A stretch of DNA of 64,000 bases from Neoceratodus forsteri (taxonomy: Eukaryota > Chordata > Ceratodontiformes > Ceratodontidae), in the NCBI GenBank assembly GCA_016271365.2, contig JADMNL010000022.1, positions 224,788,501-224,852,500 of the forward strand, given 5' to 3'. The position numbers were made by a program, and so were the translations under genes. The first letter of the stretch is position 1; every line of letters begins with the position of its first letter. The notes beneath the pieces are model-generated. The model was not told the origin of the DNA and did no database searches. It saw nothing but the letters and a program-made list of their open reading frames with translations. Positions 11,330 to 23,010 of the stretch are shown piece by piece.

Positions 11330-13165
11330 ATGGACACTGTCTAGATGAACCTGGTCAAGTTCTTTGATTGGGTGACCAGGGTAGTGGATTGGGGTGGTAG
11401 ATGTGGCCTAACTGGACTTCAGCAGCTCCTTCTACACCATCTCACACAGAAGACTAGTGACTAAACTAAATAGCCTGGGGTGGGACTGAAGATAGATGGG
11501 TGAAAAACTGACAAGAAGATAGAAGTCAGTGGGTGGTGGCAAATGGTGTGCACTTGGGGGAATGCAATGTGACTAGCTGGGTGCCTCAGGGGTCAGTGCT
11601 GGGTCCAGTACTCCTCAATATCTTTATCAATGAGATCACTGGAGGTCTGGCAGGGAAGATATGTCTGTTTTCAGATTATACCAAAATCTGTGACAGGGTG
11701 GGCACTCCAGTGGGGTCGAACACATGAGGGAGCATCTTCACAAGCTAGAAGAGTTGTCAAGGGTCTGGCACCTAGGCATTAATGCAAAAAAGTGCAAAAT
11801 CATACACTTGGGTCACAGGAACCCTACAGCTAAGTATCATCAGAAGGGGTGGAACTGATAGTCACAAGAAAGGAAAGAGACATGGGGATAATTATTTCAG
11901 ATGACCTGAAGGTTGTTACACAGTGTGAAAAGGTGGTGGGGAAAGCTAGCAGGATGCTCAGGTGCATAGGTAGGGGGATCATCAGCAGAAGAAGGGAGGT
12001 CATATAATACCCCTATACAGGTCATTGGTGAGACCTAACCTCAAATACTGTGTACAATTCTGGATGCCCATCCTTCAAAAGGACATTGACAGCGTTGAAA
12101 GGATTCAAAGGAGGGCAACCAAGATGGTACAGTGCTCTGCACCTGAAGCCCTGTGGAGGACAGACTCAGAGAATTAAACGTGTACTCTCTGGAGGAGAGG
12201 AGGGGAGGTAGAGGGGAGACATGATAGAGACATATAAATATCCCACAGGAGTGAATAAGGTGTAAGAAGGGAATATTTTCTAGAGAAGGAGCTGTGAAAG
12301 AACTAGGGGTCAAGAGGACAAGCAATGAAGCTGGTGGAGGGAGGACTGAGAGGGGATATCAGGAATTTTTTCTTCTCAGAGAGGGTGGTGGGAGCTTGGA
12401 ACAGATTCCCAAAGGAAGTGGAGGAACCTAAAGCAATCACAGGCTTCAAGAAGGCTTGAGATTGGCAAAGGGGGATTTTTTTTATATAGTGTACTTTATT
12501 GAGAAAATATTCAAGGATACAATAAACAGACAATAACAATAACAAGCTGTGAACAAGTCACTTAAACAGAGCAGACAATATCAAGCTACCATATTCTTTC
12601 CTCTGTAGGAGCAATGGGTGATGCCTGGTGCCCCCTGACTTTTGTTTATTTGGTATTAGGTCAATCCTCTCAGTAAAGGCATGGCTAGAGATTGCTGAAA
12701 GGACAATGCTTTTTTACCCTCAGTGGCAAGGGAGGGGATCAGCCCAGCAGCAGAAGAGTTTCTAGGGATTCCCATCTTTTGCAGTATTGGGGCAGTCTGT
12801 TGTTATGGGAGCTGATCATTTTTTCCACTCTGGGAGCTTCCAGGATGGAGTTGTGCCAATCCCTGCAGCTGGGCGTTGACTTGTTCAGCCAGTGTCTGAG
12901 TATTACTTTCTTGGCTACTGCTGAGATGAGGGAAAAGTGATATTTGTGAGAGCCATAGACTGAGTCCAGGTCAAGACCCAATAGGCAGATATGGGGTAAT
13001 GGAAGCATCCAGTCCAAAGGAAATCTTAGCACCAAGACAAATGTGGGGAAGATCTGAGGACTTAAAGGGGGCTGAGGAGGTGCAATAGACAAGACCAACA
13101 GGGCAGACTAAATGGGCCAGATGGGCCTTATCCACCAACAGCTTGTATGTTCTACTTTCACATAG
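11330..13165 (+). mobile_element. CR1 LINE, split by an L1
   Basis: The first part (11330-12474) runs from the FFDWVTRVVDW-like stretch through VPQGSVLGPVLLNIFINEI, a degenerate FSDYTKIC in place of FADDTKL, and the CR1 thumb. It stops in KAITGFKKA. After the L1 the CR1 3' tail resumes at 13072 with GGGCAGACTAAATGGGCC. Many frameshifts make it a dead copy. Confidence 0.85.
12475..13063 (-). mobile_element. L1 3' end inserted in CR1 (TSD AAAGGGGG)
   Basis: The 8-bp duplication AAAGGGGG lies at 12467-12474 and 13064-13071. The insert starts on its 3' side with a poly-T (poly-A on the minus strand) preceded by an AATAAA signal. It then carries the L1 ORF2 C-terminus (CLLGLDLDSVYGSHKYHFSL, KKVILRHWLN, WHNSILEAPRVEKM). 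It is 5'-truncated. The tail, the truncation and the duplication are the marks of target-primed reverse transcription. Confidence 0.85.
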
Positions 13166-13309
13166 CTATTTCCTCTGAATATGTCAGCAATGATTTTCAC
13201 ATTTTATACACCTTTTCGAGTATTCCTTAGTATTAAATAAAAATTTAAATGTGTGTTTGGGGTGGGATTTGCAATGCAAAAGATGCATTAAATAGAACAT
13301 CAGAAATTG

Positions 13310-13412
13310 TTTGAATTGTACCTCATCCGACGTGGAACCTTTGTAAAAGAGCCTTGGCTGAAAGGTACTTTTAATCCTAGATTTAAATAAAATAAAATAA
13401 ATAAAAATAGAA
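13310..13412 (+). mobile_element. Family B LINE, extreme 3' end
   Basis: About 100 bp match the family B terminus: CGTGGAACCTTTGTAAAAG, then GCCTTGGCTGAAAGG, ending in a run of AAAT-type repeats. No coding part remains. Confidence 0.7.
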
Positions 13413-14540
13413 ATGGACATGAGAAGAAAAACATGCAATGTGTGATGTGCAATGGTAGCTTACACATTAGTATCAGATTGCACAGTGGTTGAAGGACTAC
13501 CACAGGCAGAAGATGTGTGTGTAAAAAACAAAACAAAAAAAACAAAAAACAAGAGCAACCCCATTTCTCTCAGGTAAACAGTTGCCTTAGAAGCAGCACT
13601 TTCCCTCTACATATCTACTTTTTGCTATTGGGTCTATTTTTTTTGAGAATACTTACTATTCTGTATCCTTGTCTCTGTGGATCCCCAATCAGGACAATAA
13701 AACTAAAATGCATCTTTTTGAGAAAACATCACAATACAGTCTGTGACAGGAGTTAATCTCATTTCTGCTGTCTGACAGCCACGCTTTAGATACTGTGCAA
13801 CCATCCCACCACATACCAGTCAGTTCAAGCTGGTAAAGAAATGATGGAAGAGAAAATCAAGGATGCAGCAGTGTCATGGAAGCAATTCTTTTTTGGTTAT
13901 TTCATCCAGTACTTCCAATATTGTGGCAGATGTATTGTAGTAAGAAGATACAAAAAAAAGGGATATACAAGTCAAATAAACATACTAGTTTACTGTTGGA
14001 AGGCCTATCCCTCCCCCCTCACTGTAGGCAGTGGTAAATACATATCCCATTACAAAGTTAACCTGAGTGCTATGTATGTTGATGACAGTATCATGTTTCT
14101 TGTAATCCATTTACTCAAGACCCAAGCTGAGCTTCGGCATCTGATTTTCAGTTGGTCCACCTTTTACCCCTTTCACAACACCGAAGGAAGGGAGCACTAA
14201 GAGGGGTTTTGCTGTGGTTGTGTTTATATCTACGGTCTCTTCTTTCCTAAGACGGTGTTCTGACTTCTAAACCACGCTGCCTCAAATATATCATAATTGT
14301 CAGAGGCATAGGAAATATGCTGGAAGATATGTATTTTTGCATTCAGCGTGGTAAAATCAGGAATAAATTTAAAGAAGATGATCGATGGCAGCCTGAAACA
14401 CAATTTGAAAGACCAAGTTTTATACCAGGTGTCAGTTTTTACTTGTTATAGAGATAGAGGATATATTTACTGTTTGCATAAAAAGAGTGCGTCTCTCTCC
14501 TGGTAGTTCTAAAACTAAATAGCCTTTTGAGCATTCTAAA
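13413..14540 (+). mobile_element. Possible L1 RT scrap within unassigned DNA
   Basis: The frame 13841-14200 contains KVNLSAMYVDDSIMFL followed by KTQAELRHLI. This resembles the L1 polymerase box (YxDD) and the helix after it. The upstream part of the frame matches nothing I recognise. The rest of this stretch shows no feature. A weak call based on one motif. Confidence 0.35.
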
Positions 14541-14544
14541 TAGA

Positions 14545-14695
14545 AACACAGAATTTAAAGACAGATGAGGACCACTTGACCCTCCTAGTCTGCCCATGTT
14601 CCTTGCCTACTGTTATATCCTGTACCCTACTTGATTTCTGGCTTTACCACCCCTTCCCACTTCAAATTTTGAACATTTTGAAAAATGTTTCCTTT
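14545..14695 (-). mobile_element. CR1 3' tail fragment
   Basis: TAGAAACACAGAATTTAAAG, then CCTCCTAGTCTGCCCATG, is the minus-strand CR1 3' tail. It matches the same tail near 22079-22140. Nothing of the coding part is attached. Confidence 0.7.
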
Positions 14696-14699
14696 CCTC

Positions 14700-15290
14700 A
14701 AAAAATGCTGTGATTATTCTAGCCAGAATATTTATATAAAGATTATCATAGATTAGCATATGTATATATGCAAATTACAACACCAGTATTCTGAACAATG
14801 ATCACCTGATCAGCTTTGACCAGTCTGTGCCCACTAAAACACAATCTTTAACAAATGTGCATTACCCATTATACAAATGAGTGAGCGCCTTGCTCATAGT
14901 TTAACAGAATCATGGCGGCTGATGAGAACTGAACTGCCACTTCGTTTATTGCCTTGGAAGCTGCTCTATTTAAAGCTGGCTAGTCTGGAAAGAAAAATAT
15001 ATTTTAACCTTTGAATGGTAGGTTATCCCTCACTTGCTATTCAGTACTTAACACATGTGGAGCTAAAATGAGAATGTGTAGCAAGCGGATTACTGAGAGT
15101 CTGGTTCAAAATGGACTATTTCAAGTTTTAAATAAGGAATATAAAGTAAGTGTATAAATGGCAGATTTATACACATATTCTACATGTATTTTTATAGATG
15201 CTTTTTTTGCTCAGTTGATTCACAAATTTTAATATTTTAAAGCAGCACCTAGAAAGCTACTCTTAAAGGTGCAAAAGTTAAAAAAGGTAG
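14700..15290. other. No recognised feature
   Basis: AT-rich DNA without recognised repeats or exons. Confidence 0.5.
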
Positions 15291-15295
15291 ATTCA

Positions 15296-15598
15296 TTGTG
15301 TGGCAAATAGCTTAATGCTTGTGTATACTTATGAGCTGACTGGAATATGCTTTGTGTTTAAAACATGAGCTTTGGCACTTCTCTGCATCCCACCCTGTGT
15401 AGGACAGTGGGTAGGTGTAGACTTAAGGCCCAATGGAAAAGGTGAGACCAGAGCACCAGAGAAGGAGGAGGCAGAGGAGGATGGAGGGTGTTACCGAAAT
15501 GCTTGAAGCAGAACGGGAGGCAGCCTACTACTTAAGTAGGGAAGGGGGAGGAGCTATCTCTCCCTATTGAACAACAGGCTAAAAGCTTTCCAATTCAA
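15296..15598. repeat. Tandem unit 1 (internally deleted)
   Basis: This 303-bp unit begins CATTGTGTGGCAAATAGC and ends GGCTAAAAGCTTTCC. Its first 140 bp match the start of the next unit (15599-15740). Its last 100 bp match that unit's end (19205-19305). It is therefore an internally deleted copy of the 3.7-kb unit that follows it in the same orientation. Confidence 0.8.
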
Positions 15599-18500
15599 TG
15601 TGTGGCAAATAGACCAGTGCTTATATATACTTATGAGCTGACCGGAATTTGCTTGGTGTTTATAACATGAGCTTTGGCACTTCTCTGTATCCCACACTGT
15701 GTAGGATAGTGGGTAGGTGTAGACTTAAATCCCAAAATGAAGTAGTGAAGTGACTACCTCTTACAACTCCAGAGAGTGTGATCTGTAGCATGCAGGAGAG
15801 GCAAAACCCTGTTAGGGGGAAACCTTCAAGGACCCATGGCTACTGACCTGCCCATCCTCTGGGCATACTAATAGGAAAATAATTTTAAATGTGCTTAGAT
15901 TTAGGTATAGTTATGTCCAGGAGTATGGTCTGGTGTAGCTAGTGGAGGGGTCCAGTTCATGGTCAAAATGAGCAAGCAGTCAATGTTGCAGATGAAGGTT
16001 TGAGCAGATGGAATAGCCAACTGGAATGATGACTGAAAGCTGTGACAGTGGTTAATCTGAGTCTAAGATAGATGATTGCTGTAGATCCATAGCATGGCCT
16101 TTGTATATTAGATAGAGCTGCATAGTGGGACTGTTTGTTGGAATGGCTGGAACCTGCAGCAGGTTCACCTTTATTGCATTATGAGCTTATTCCGAGATAG
16201 GAAGGTGATAGCCTTTGTAGGAATGGCAGGAGCCCATGTGGTCTGCCATCATAGCAGTACAGAATAATGCAAGACATAAAGGATGAGAGTCACTGAGGCA
16301 GATTGAAATGAGATAAAGTACCAGATAAGACCAATTGTGGGGCCTACATAAATGGGATAGCAAGATACCACGTGGTTCACCATCACCATGGAGATGTTAG
16401 GCATTGAGCTGTGATGATGATGATAGTAGGCTCAGAGGTAGACTAGCTAGAGAAAGATATTCCCATGGAGTCCTGCTGTATGAAGAGTGATGCGTGAGTG
16501 ACTGAAGTCTCAGGTGGGCAATACTGGGAAAGCGAGATCCCCACGAGGGTCTGCCATAGTGTGAGAAGAAATCCATTTAATAGAAAGGATAACATCCTGT
16601 AGAGGGGGAATACAACTGGTGGGATGGAGAGACCCCCAAGGGGTTCACGATAGCCATACAATAATGATTCTAAGGTGAGGGGTTGAAGGTCCACCGAAAC
16701 TGGCAATAGGAGATGCAGATCAAAGAAGGAGGGTCCAACACGGGCGTGTTGAGGAGACAGTGGAAGATACCCACATGAATTGAATCACTGATTAAAACCT
16801 GGTCCGAGATAAGTCCATCAATGTTGTCCTATTTGATTAGTTGAAGGTAAAGTAGGGGTCACAGAAGTTGGATTTGAAGGTAAGGAATAAGGGGTAGGGT
16901 GTCGAGGGGTATGTAGAAGAGGAATGGAGGGACCCCATGTGGTTCACCATCACCATATATGGAATGATCTAGGAGGAAAGGGGTACCCTCAGAAGCCAGA
17001 GTGTGTTGCAGTTCAAGGTAAGGAAGGAGATAACCCCTTGTATGCACTCTTGAAGTGAATAAGAAATACTTGAGATATGGCAGAGCCATTTCACAGGGCA
17101 CATATGTTTGGGATGGTGGGCCCCCACATGGTCTGCCATCGTGTAAGACTGAGTAGTGAATAATTGAGATGGTGAGACCCCATGTGGTCCGCCATCACCG
17201 TAAATAGGCTGAATAAGGGACAGATGCAGGACTCCACTGACTGTTGAACTGTGAAGCATATTCTCAAGTAAGGAGGATGACCCAATGAAAATCAATCTGC
17301 AGTATGGGGACTTGATGGAGCAATGATTTGAACCCCTTGAAGTAGAAAATGAGTGGGAAGGTGGGACTGTCAATGGTCAATCATCATGCAGTAGAAGATG
17401 TGCAGGAAATGAATGGTGGAACCCCTTGACCCATGAAGTAGTGAGAAATAGGGATAGCGGGACCCCACATGGTCTGTTATCACCATATCAGTCGAGTAGA
17501 GCATGAATGAGAAGGCGAGACCCTACGTGGTTCACCTTCACCATGGTAAGCAATCGTGTCTGATAGGGATGGTGGGACCACACGTAGTCTGCCATCACCA
17601 TATCTGAGTAATGCAATTCTTTCCATTGAGTAGTGCATGATAGAGATGGCGGGACCCCATATGGTTTGCCATCACCATATCATGAGCCATACAAGATTGG
17701 GAAGATGAGACCCTACATGGTTCAGCTTCACAATGGAAGGTGTGAAATTCGAGGAATCCATTTGAAATTAATATAGTGAGATCAAGCTTTAAGTAAATGC
17801 TTTCTTTGTTGCCAATGATGAATGGTCCAAGGAAAGGAGGGGGACACTCTGTGGCTGAGTGCGAGAGTAGAAGCAGTTGTGGTATGAAAAAGGCCCCCTT
17901 GTGGGGCATGGCAGTAAGGGAAGGGGACCAACTAGGTCAGGTATTGCCAAGTTTATCCATGCATGTAGAGGTATTGAAGTGAGGAACATGGAATAAATAG
18001 TGGAAGGCTGGTCGTATGATCCTGGAGGAGTATTAGCTCTTAAAGCTGGTAATAGTTGAGACAGATTCCTGGAAAATAAAGCACTACTCACAACTTCACC
18101 AAGCCTTGCGAGGTCTGGCTGGACTGCAATGAAAGCCCTGAATGAAACAGGCTGTAGCTGCTAATGCAGGAGAAGCGATAATCATCCCAAGCAACAAAGC
18201 TGAAAAGATATCCCCTGAATGTATGGGCTGTAGCTGCCAAAGCAGACGCAGTAATTGTTCTACAACAACAAACATAGCTCTTTGCTTCTAGGAAGCAGTA
18301 ACTTAGGTAGCAAGAAAATAATGGGAAGGCAAACAATAGGAATGTGTCTTAGTTGTCCAATTAATGTCAGATGTGGTTTGCTATTACTGCGCAGAGACCT
18401 ATCGAGGGATAACAGAATATACAAGCATGGGGACTCTGATTGTTGGGCTAACAGTAGAACACTCTGGATATTGTTGAAAAAGCAAATAAAATGCAGGTGA

Positions 18501-19305
18501 ATAACAAGAACAATCTAACTCAGACTTTTGTTCTGTAGGGTGAGAGGAGAAAATTACTGGCAAAATAGAACAAGGTCCTGTGGAGATGGCAGTGGGAAAA
18601 TGAAGCTGATGAACCGTGGTGCAGTGAGCTCCCCAGGACAAGGCCAGAGATTCGCAGTGCAGATGAAGTATGGGAGCCAGTACCTACAGCATGGTGAGAT
18701 GATGTTGGGAAACTGGAGGGACACTAATTCCTGTTGCTGAAAGCTGCAAAAGAGCTGACTAGATTTTCTGCACAATAAGGGCGAGTGTCTAACATGGATC
18801 AAGTCTAAGGCAGCAGTAGAGGAGCTACGGTGAGCAGGAGCAGAGCAATGATGTCTCAGAGGCTCGACACTGGAAGAAGCAGAGAGGCAATGATACAGCC
18901 AAGCTAGGGGGGCAACCATTGTCAGATGAGCAGAGCGGTGGCAGCATACCACAAGCTGAAGCACAAATGACTGATAGTGGAGAGAGGCAAACGAATGGAG
19001 CTCTGAGGCACAGCTAATAGGGGGAAGTTTAAAAAGAGAGAAAATGAAAACAGGCACCTGGAGACACACAGCAAGGTACAGGAAGAAAGGAAAAGAGATG
19101 CAAGAATGGAGAGGAAGGGGACAAAGACTGCAATGCCAAAGGTCAAGGGGAAAGAAGCAAAAGAATAACAGAACAGCACAGGGGGGGACAACCAGCCGTG
19201 CCACCAATATGCTCGAAGCAGAGCGGGAGGCAGCCTACTATTTAAGTAGAGAATGGAGGAGGAGCTATTTCCCCCACATTGAACAACTGGCTAAAAGCCT
19301 TACAA
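15599..19305. repeat. Tandem unit 2 (3.7 kb) with spaced motif copies
   Basis: The unit starts ATGTGTGGCAAATAGACC and ends GGCTAAAAGCCTTACAATT. Its ends form an imperfect inverted repeat (ATTGTGTGGC versus ATTGTAAGGC). Between 16200 and 17740 it contains about 13 copies of a 35-40-bp motif, all in one orientation. No convincing protein was found, and the long frames on either strand near 18554-19207 lack recognisable domains. The unit could be a LINE 5' region, a large non-autonomous transposon or a satellite unit. Confidence 0.65.
16200..17740 (+). repeat. Cluster of ~13 spaced GRGACCCCAYRTGGT motifs
   Basis: Motif copies of the form GATGGYGRGACCCCAYRTGG, then YYGCCATCACCAT, lie near 16208, 16345, 16526, 16625, 16925, 17115, 17170, 17358, 17450, 17511, 17566, 17645 and 17700. 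They alternate between a GGTCTGCCATCACC form and a GGTTCACCTTCACC form. Spacing varies from about 55 to 300 bp, unlike a simple satellite. Confidence 0.75.
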
Positions 19306-20215
19306 TTAGATGTTGTTCAGAAGCGAATGTCTTTTCTCCCCTGTGACCTGGGACACCCAGCATCAGAAGAGTTTCTAGGGATCCCCATCTTTAGCAGAAC
19401 TGGGGCAGTCTGTTATAGTGGGAGCTAATCATTTTCTCCATTCTGAGCACTTCCAGAATGGAGTTGTGCCACTCCCTGAAGCTGGGCATCAAGTTGTCCA
19501 GCCAGTGTTTGAATATTACCTTTTTGGTTATTGCTGAGATGAGGGAAATGTGAAATTTGTGAGGGCCAAAAACTAAGTTCATGTCAAGCCCCAGTAGGCA
19601 AAGTCGAGGAGTGAAGGAATCGTCCAGCCCTAGGAGTGGGCTAAGTGACTGCAGATGTCTTTCCATAGGAGTCTCACTTTTGGGTAGTCCCATAGGATGT
19701 GTTTTAGATTTCCTTTATCTAACTGACACTTGCTGCAGTTTGGAGATGGAAGGTGACCCATTCTATGGAGCTTGGATGATGTGTAATACATGTGAACAAT
19801 TTTGTAATGCATGCTTCTGAGACCATCAAATTTGATGTATTTATTCAGATTCCTCCACATACTTTGGCAAGTGGGGAGTTTTTTAAGAACTGGGAAATCT
19901 TTCTCCCAGTGGGGGCACTTGTCTATGTCCTTGGGGGTGGATACCTCCTGCAGTTTTTTAATTGAGCTGGGAGGTGGCATGTGGCTGAGTAGCGAGATGG
20001 TGAGGTCCCCCCATGATGAGGCTTTGGGGGTAATCTGAGAGACATAACCCAATAGCAATTGTTGAAAGCCAAGAGGCAACAGGCACCATCCTCTGCTCCT
20101 ACAGAAAGAAGTATAGGAAAGCTTGCCATTGTCTGTACTGTACAATTGGTTCACTATTTGTAATTGTCTGTTTAATTGTATCCTGCAATATTTTCTCATT
20201 AAAGTATATTACATT
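19306..20215 (+). mobile_element. L1 3' end with 5' inversion (twin priming)
   Basis: From 19306 to about 20065 the L1 ORF2 C-terminus lies on the minus strand. It has KDIDKCPHWEKDFPVL, YYTSSKLHRMGHLP and CSKCQLDKGNLKHILWDYP, where the last Cys of the C-terminal zinc knuckle is replaced by Asp. CLLGLDMNLVFGPHKFHISL follows. From about 20066 to 20215 the L1 3' UTR is on the plus strand, ending in CTCATTAAAG and an A-rich tail. The same 3' UTR is collinear with the ORF in the L1 at 12475-13063, so the inversion is real. Confidence 0.8.
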
Positions 20216-20959
20216 AAAAAAGTAGATTAAATGTAGACTGTTGAGCATTTCTCTTTCATATGACCACCTGTACTTTTTATACTTCTTTATTTAAAAGCCT
20301 TCAATTCTGGGAGCAAACTCGGAGGTCAGAAGCAAAACTCCAAGATTAAAGAAAAGCGGGCAATTTGAGGAGCGAAAATTGCTGCTTCAAGGACCAACAT
20401 ATTTAAGACATTCTGTGGTAAATAACAAATCTCATTTACAGAAGAAGTGGTGCAGTATATTATTTTTTCATTTGAGACTTTATTAATTCCAGAACTTACT
20501 GAGCCAGGTGTCGAGTAAGAAATCATATGGAAAGGAAGGCACCCTGTAGCACTTCAAATGCCCTCAAATATTGCACAGAGTTCTTTCATTATTGCCTGGG
20601 TCAGACTTTTGTTTTTTTTGAATCATAGTATTCATAACTGGTTTAGTCATTTTATCACAATATTATTAATCATCACTGTTATTATTGTGACTTGTTAAAT
20701 GAACACATTACACAACTTCAGTTTGGATTTATTTAATGTACAGTGGCGGTAGGGGTCTGTTTTGATGTTATTTACATAGGTTGAAAGGTTTTTTTTTTGT
20801 TAGTATTGATCAGAGGTCTTGTTAGCATCATGGTAGTAAATACCAGAAGGAGTAAATTCTTCAACTCTGACTTAGAAACAGAGGACCATCCTAATATTAA
20901 TGAAAAGGAAAAAAGTGAAACTGAGCCCTCTAAAAAAGTAATAACAAATGGGAACTCTG

Positions 20960-20990
<31 letters not shown>

Positions 20991-22070
20991 CTGTATATAC
21001 ACACAAACACACACACAAATAAGCAGAGTGGGAACTAGGTCACAACTGCACAGAATAAAAGAGCCACAACAGGAGTTCAACTGCCAATTCTAGAACAATT
21101 TCTGTAAAAACTTGTACTGTTTAATATAGAATTTATTTCTGGATGATTTTTCCTTACAAATTCTGTATTCAGCATTATAAAATTCTCCACACTGGAGTTG
21201 TATTTGTTAATTTATGTGGCATACACCAGAGGACTTAGAGCAGGCTGTCAGTGCACAGTCTCAGACTCCACATAAATGAATTATTCTAGCTCCATAGTGG
21301 ACATATCTCTGACGAGTGTGCACATAATTCACTAAGGGAAGTACCCTGAACAGAATTCTGTGTTAAACATTTCAAGTTTTTACAGATATTTTAGAGCGAT
21401 CCCTGGTTCAAGTCTGGTTGTCGCTCTGGAGTACTAATTTGTGATACTGCAAATTCTTTTCAACAATGCAAAACAAATGACCCCACACCTCCTGATACAG
21501 TCCCCAAGGTGAATGAAATTAGAACAAAAAAAAAAGCTTGGAGTAGAGAGAGGCTGTGTAATGCTATAAAATATGTTTGAACCACTGATCAAATTGATGG
21601 CTGACTGACAATAAAATTAGATACAGATACCCCATCCGAGAGCATAAGGAAACAAGCACCAACAGAAGCACGGCAAATAAAAAGAAGCATGCTATCTTTA
21701 GAATATCACAGGGCTTCACAGGAATCTAGCAGACATAATTTAAAACATTTCTAAAGGGACACCAGGTAATAGCCCTGCATGTAACCTAGTCAAAAAATGA
21801 AATATGATGCCTGCTTTTGGGTGTAGCAATAGCACTACTGCTGGCGATGATAGCAACTCGCAGCCCTAGCACTGCTGCTGGCCATGCCGGTGACCCAAGT
21901 TCAGGAATGAGCTTTGGCTGCTGGGGCTAGCTGGGGGGGGGGAGTTCCAGGGGACACTAGCCTACTCTGGGGAGTGAGGGGAGTCACCATCCCTGCTACA
22001 GTACTGCCACCTGGGTGACCACACGTGGCACTTCAGTTTGGGGGTGTTGCTGGAGGGAAGGAAAGTCAGC
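20216..22070. other. Mostly unassigned, with a (TA)n microsatellite
   Basis: A TA repeat lies at 20961-20990 and is followed by an AC-rich run. The frame starting at 20827 (MVVNTRRSKFFNSDLETED) ends in the simple repeat. It could be the start of an old LINE ORF1, but nothing supports that further. A GC-rich patch with CTGCTGG repeats lies near 21820-21950. No host gene was seen. Confidence 0.5.
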
Positions 22071-22074
22071 CTAG

Positions 22075-23010
22075 AAAGTAGAAACAGAGAATTTGACAGC
22101 AGATAAGGACTGCTTAGCCCACCTAGTCTGTCCATTTTCCCCCTACCTACTGCATCACTGCAGACCCCACTTGATCCCTGGCTTTTCTGTCCTCCCCCCA
22201 TGGTTTATCACTAAATTTCCCTTATGCCTATCCCCTGCATTCTTGAAGCCTGTTGCAGTTTTGGCCCCCACAACCTCCGTTGAGAGGCTGCTCCAGGCAT
22301 CTACCACCCTCTCCATGAAGAAGTACTTCCTCACATCTCCCCTGAATCTACCTCCCTCCAGCTTCATAGCATGACCCCTTGTCCCTGAGTGACTTTTTTT
22401 CTTATGAAAAATGCTTCCCTCTTGAACCTTATTTATATATGTGGGGTATTTGAACGTTTCTATCTTATCCCCCTCCTTTCCTACATGCTGAGGTCCTTCA
22501 GTCTTTCGTCATAGGGCTTTTGATGCAGACCCTGCACCATTTTGGTTGCCCTCCTCTGGACCTCCTCCACTTTTTCTATGTCCTTCCAGAGATGAGTTCT
22601 CCAGTACTGGACACAGTACTCAAGGTGAGGTTTCATTAGTGATCTATACAGCAGCAACACCACCGATCTCATTTTTTCTGCTGGTGATAACCCTCCTTAT
22701 GCACCCCAGCATGTTGCTAGCTCTCCTGACTACCTTGTCACACTGTCTAGCCACCTTTGGGTTATCAGATATAATAACTCCCAGGTCTCTTCCCTGTTTG
22801 GTGGTCATCAATACCCCCCATTAGTACTCCTCCCTTGGGATTCTGTGCCCCAAGTGCATTATTTTGCACTTTCTTGCACTGAAGCCCAGTTGCCATATCC
22901 TTGACCACTCCTCTAACTTGTTCAGATCTCCTCTAACCCCCCTCACACACACACACACACACCACAGAGTGTCAACCCTTTTGCAGATTTTAGTGTCATC
23001 AGTGAACAGG
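22075..23010 (-). mobile_element. CR1 LINE, 5'-truncated
   Basis: The minus-strand order is RT thumb ([40 protein letters not shown]), then FMERVVDAWSSLSTEVVGAKT, then the CR1 3' tail near 22079-22140. The 5' break is near 23010, just after the polymerase box region (FTDDTKIC pattern). An AC microsatellite lies at 22944-22962. Dead by frameshifts. Confidence 0.88.

Noticed and set aside
13841..14200. A possible host gene encoding MMEEKIKDAAVSWKQ...
   Set aside because: The only recognisable part is an RT-like YVDD stretch. The frame is short and there is no exon structure, so it is listed only as a weak L1 scrap.
18554..19207. A 217-residue minus-strand frame rich in Leu, Phe, Ser and Cys
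   Set aside because: It lies within the tandem unit, overlaps frames on both strands, and shows no domain or plausible start context. The composition reflects purine-rich DNA on the plus strand.
20772..21093. Frames with YIYIYI or a basic N-terminus
   Set aside because: The long runs come from the TA repeat. The basic start alone does not identify a protein.
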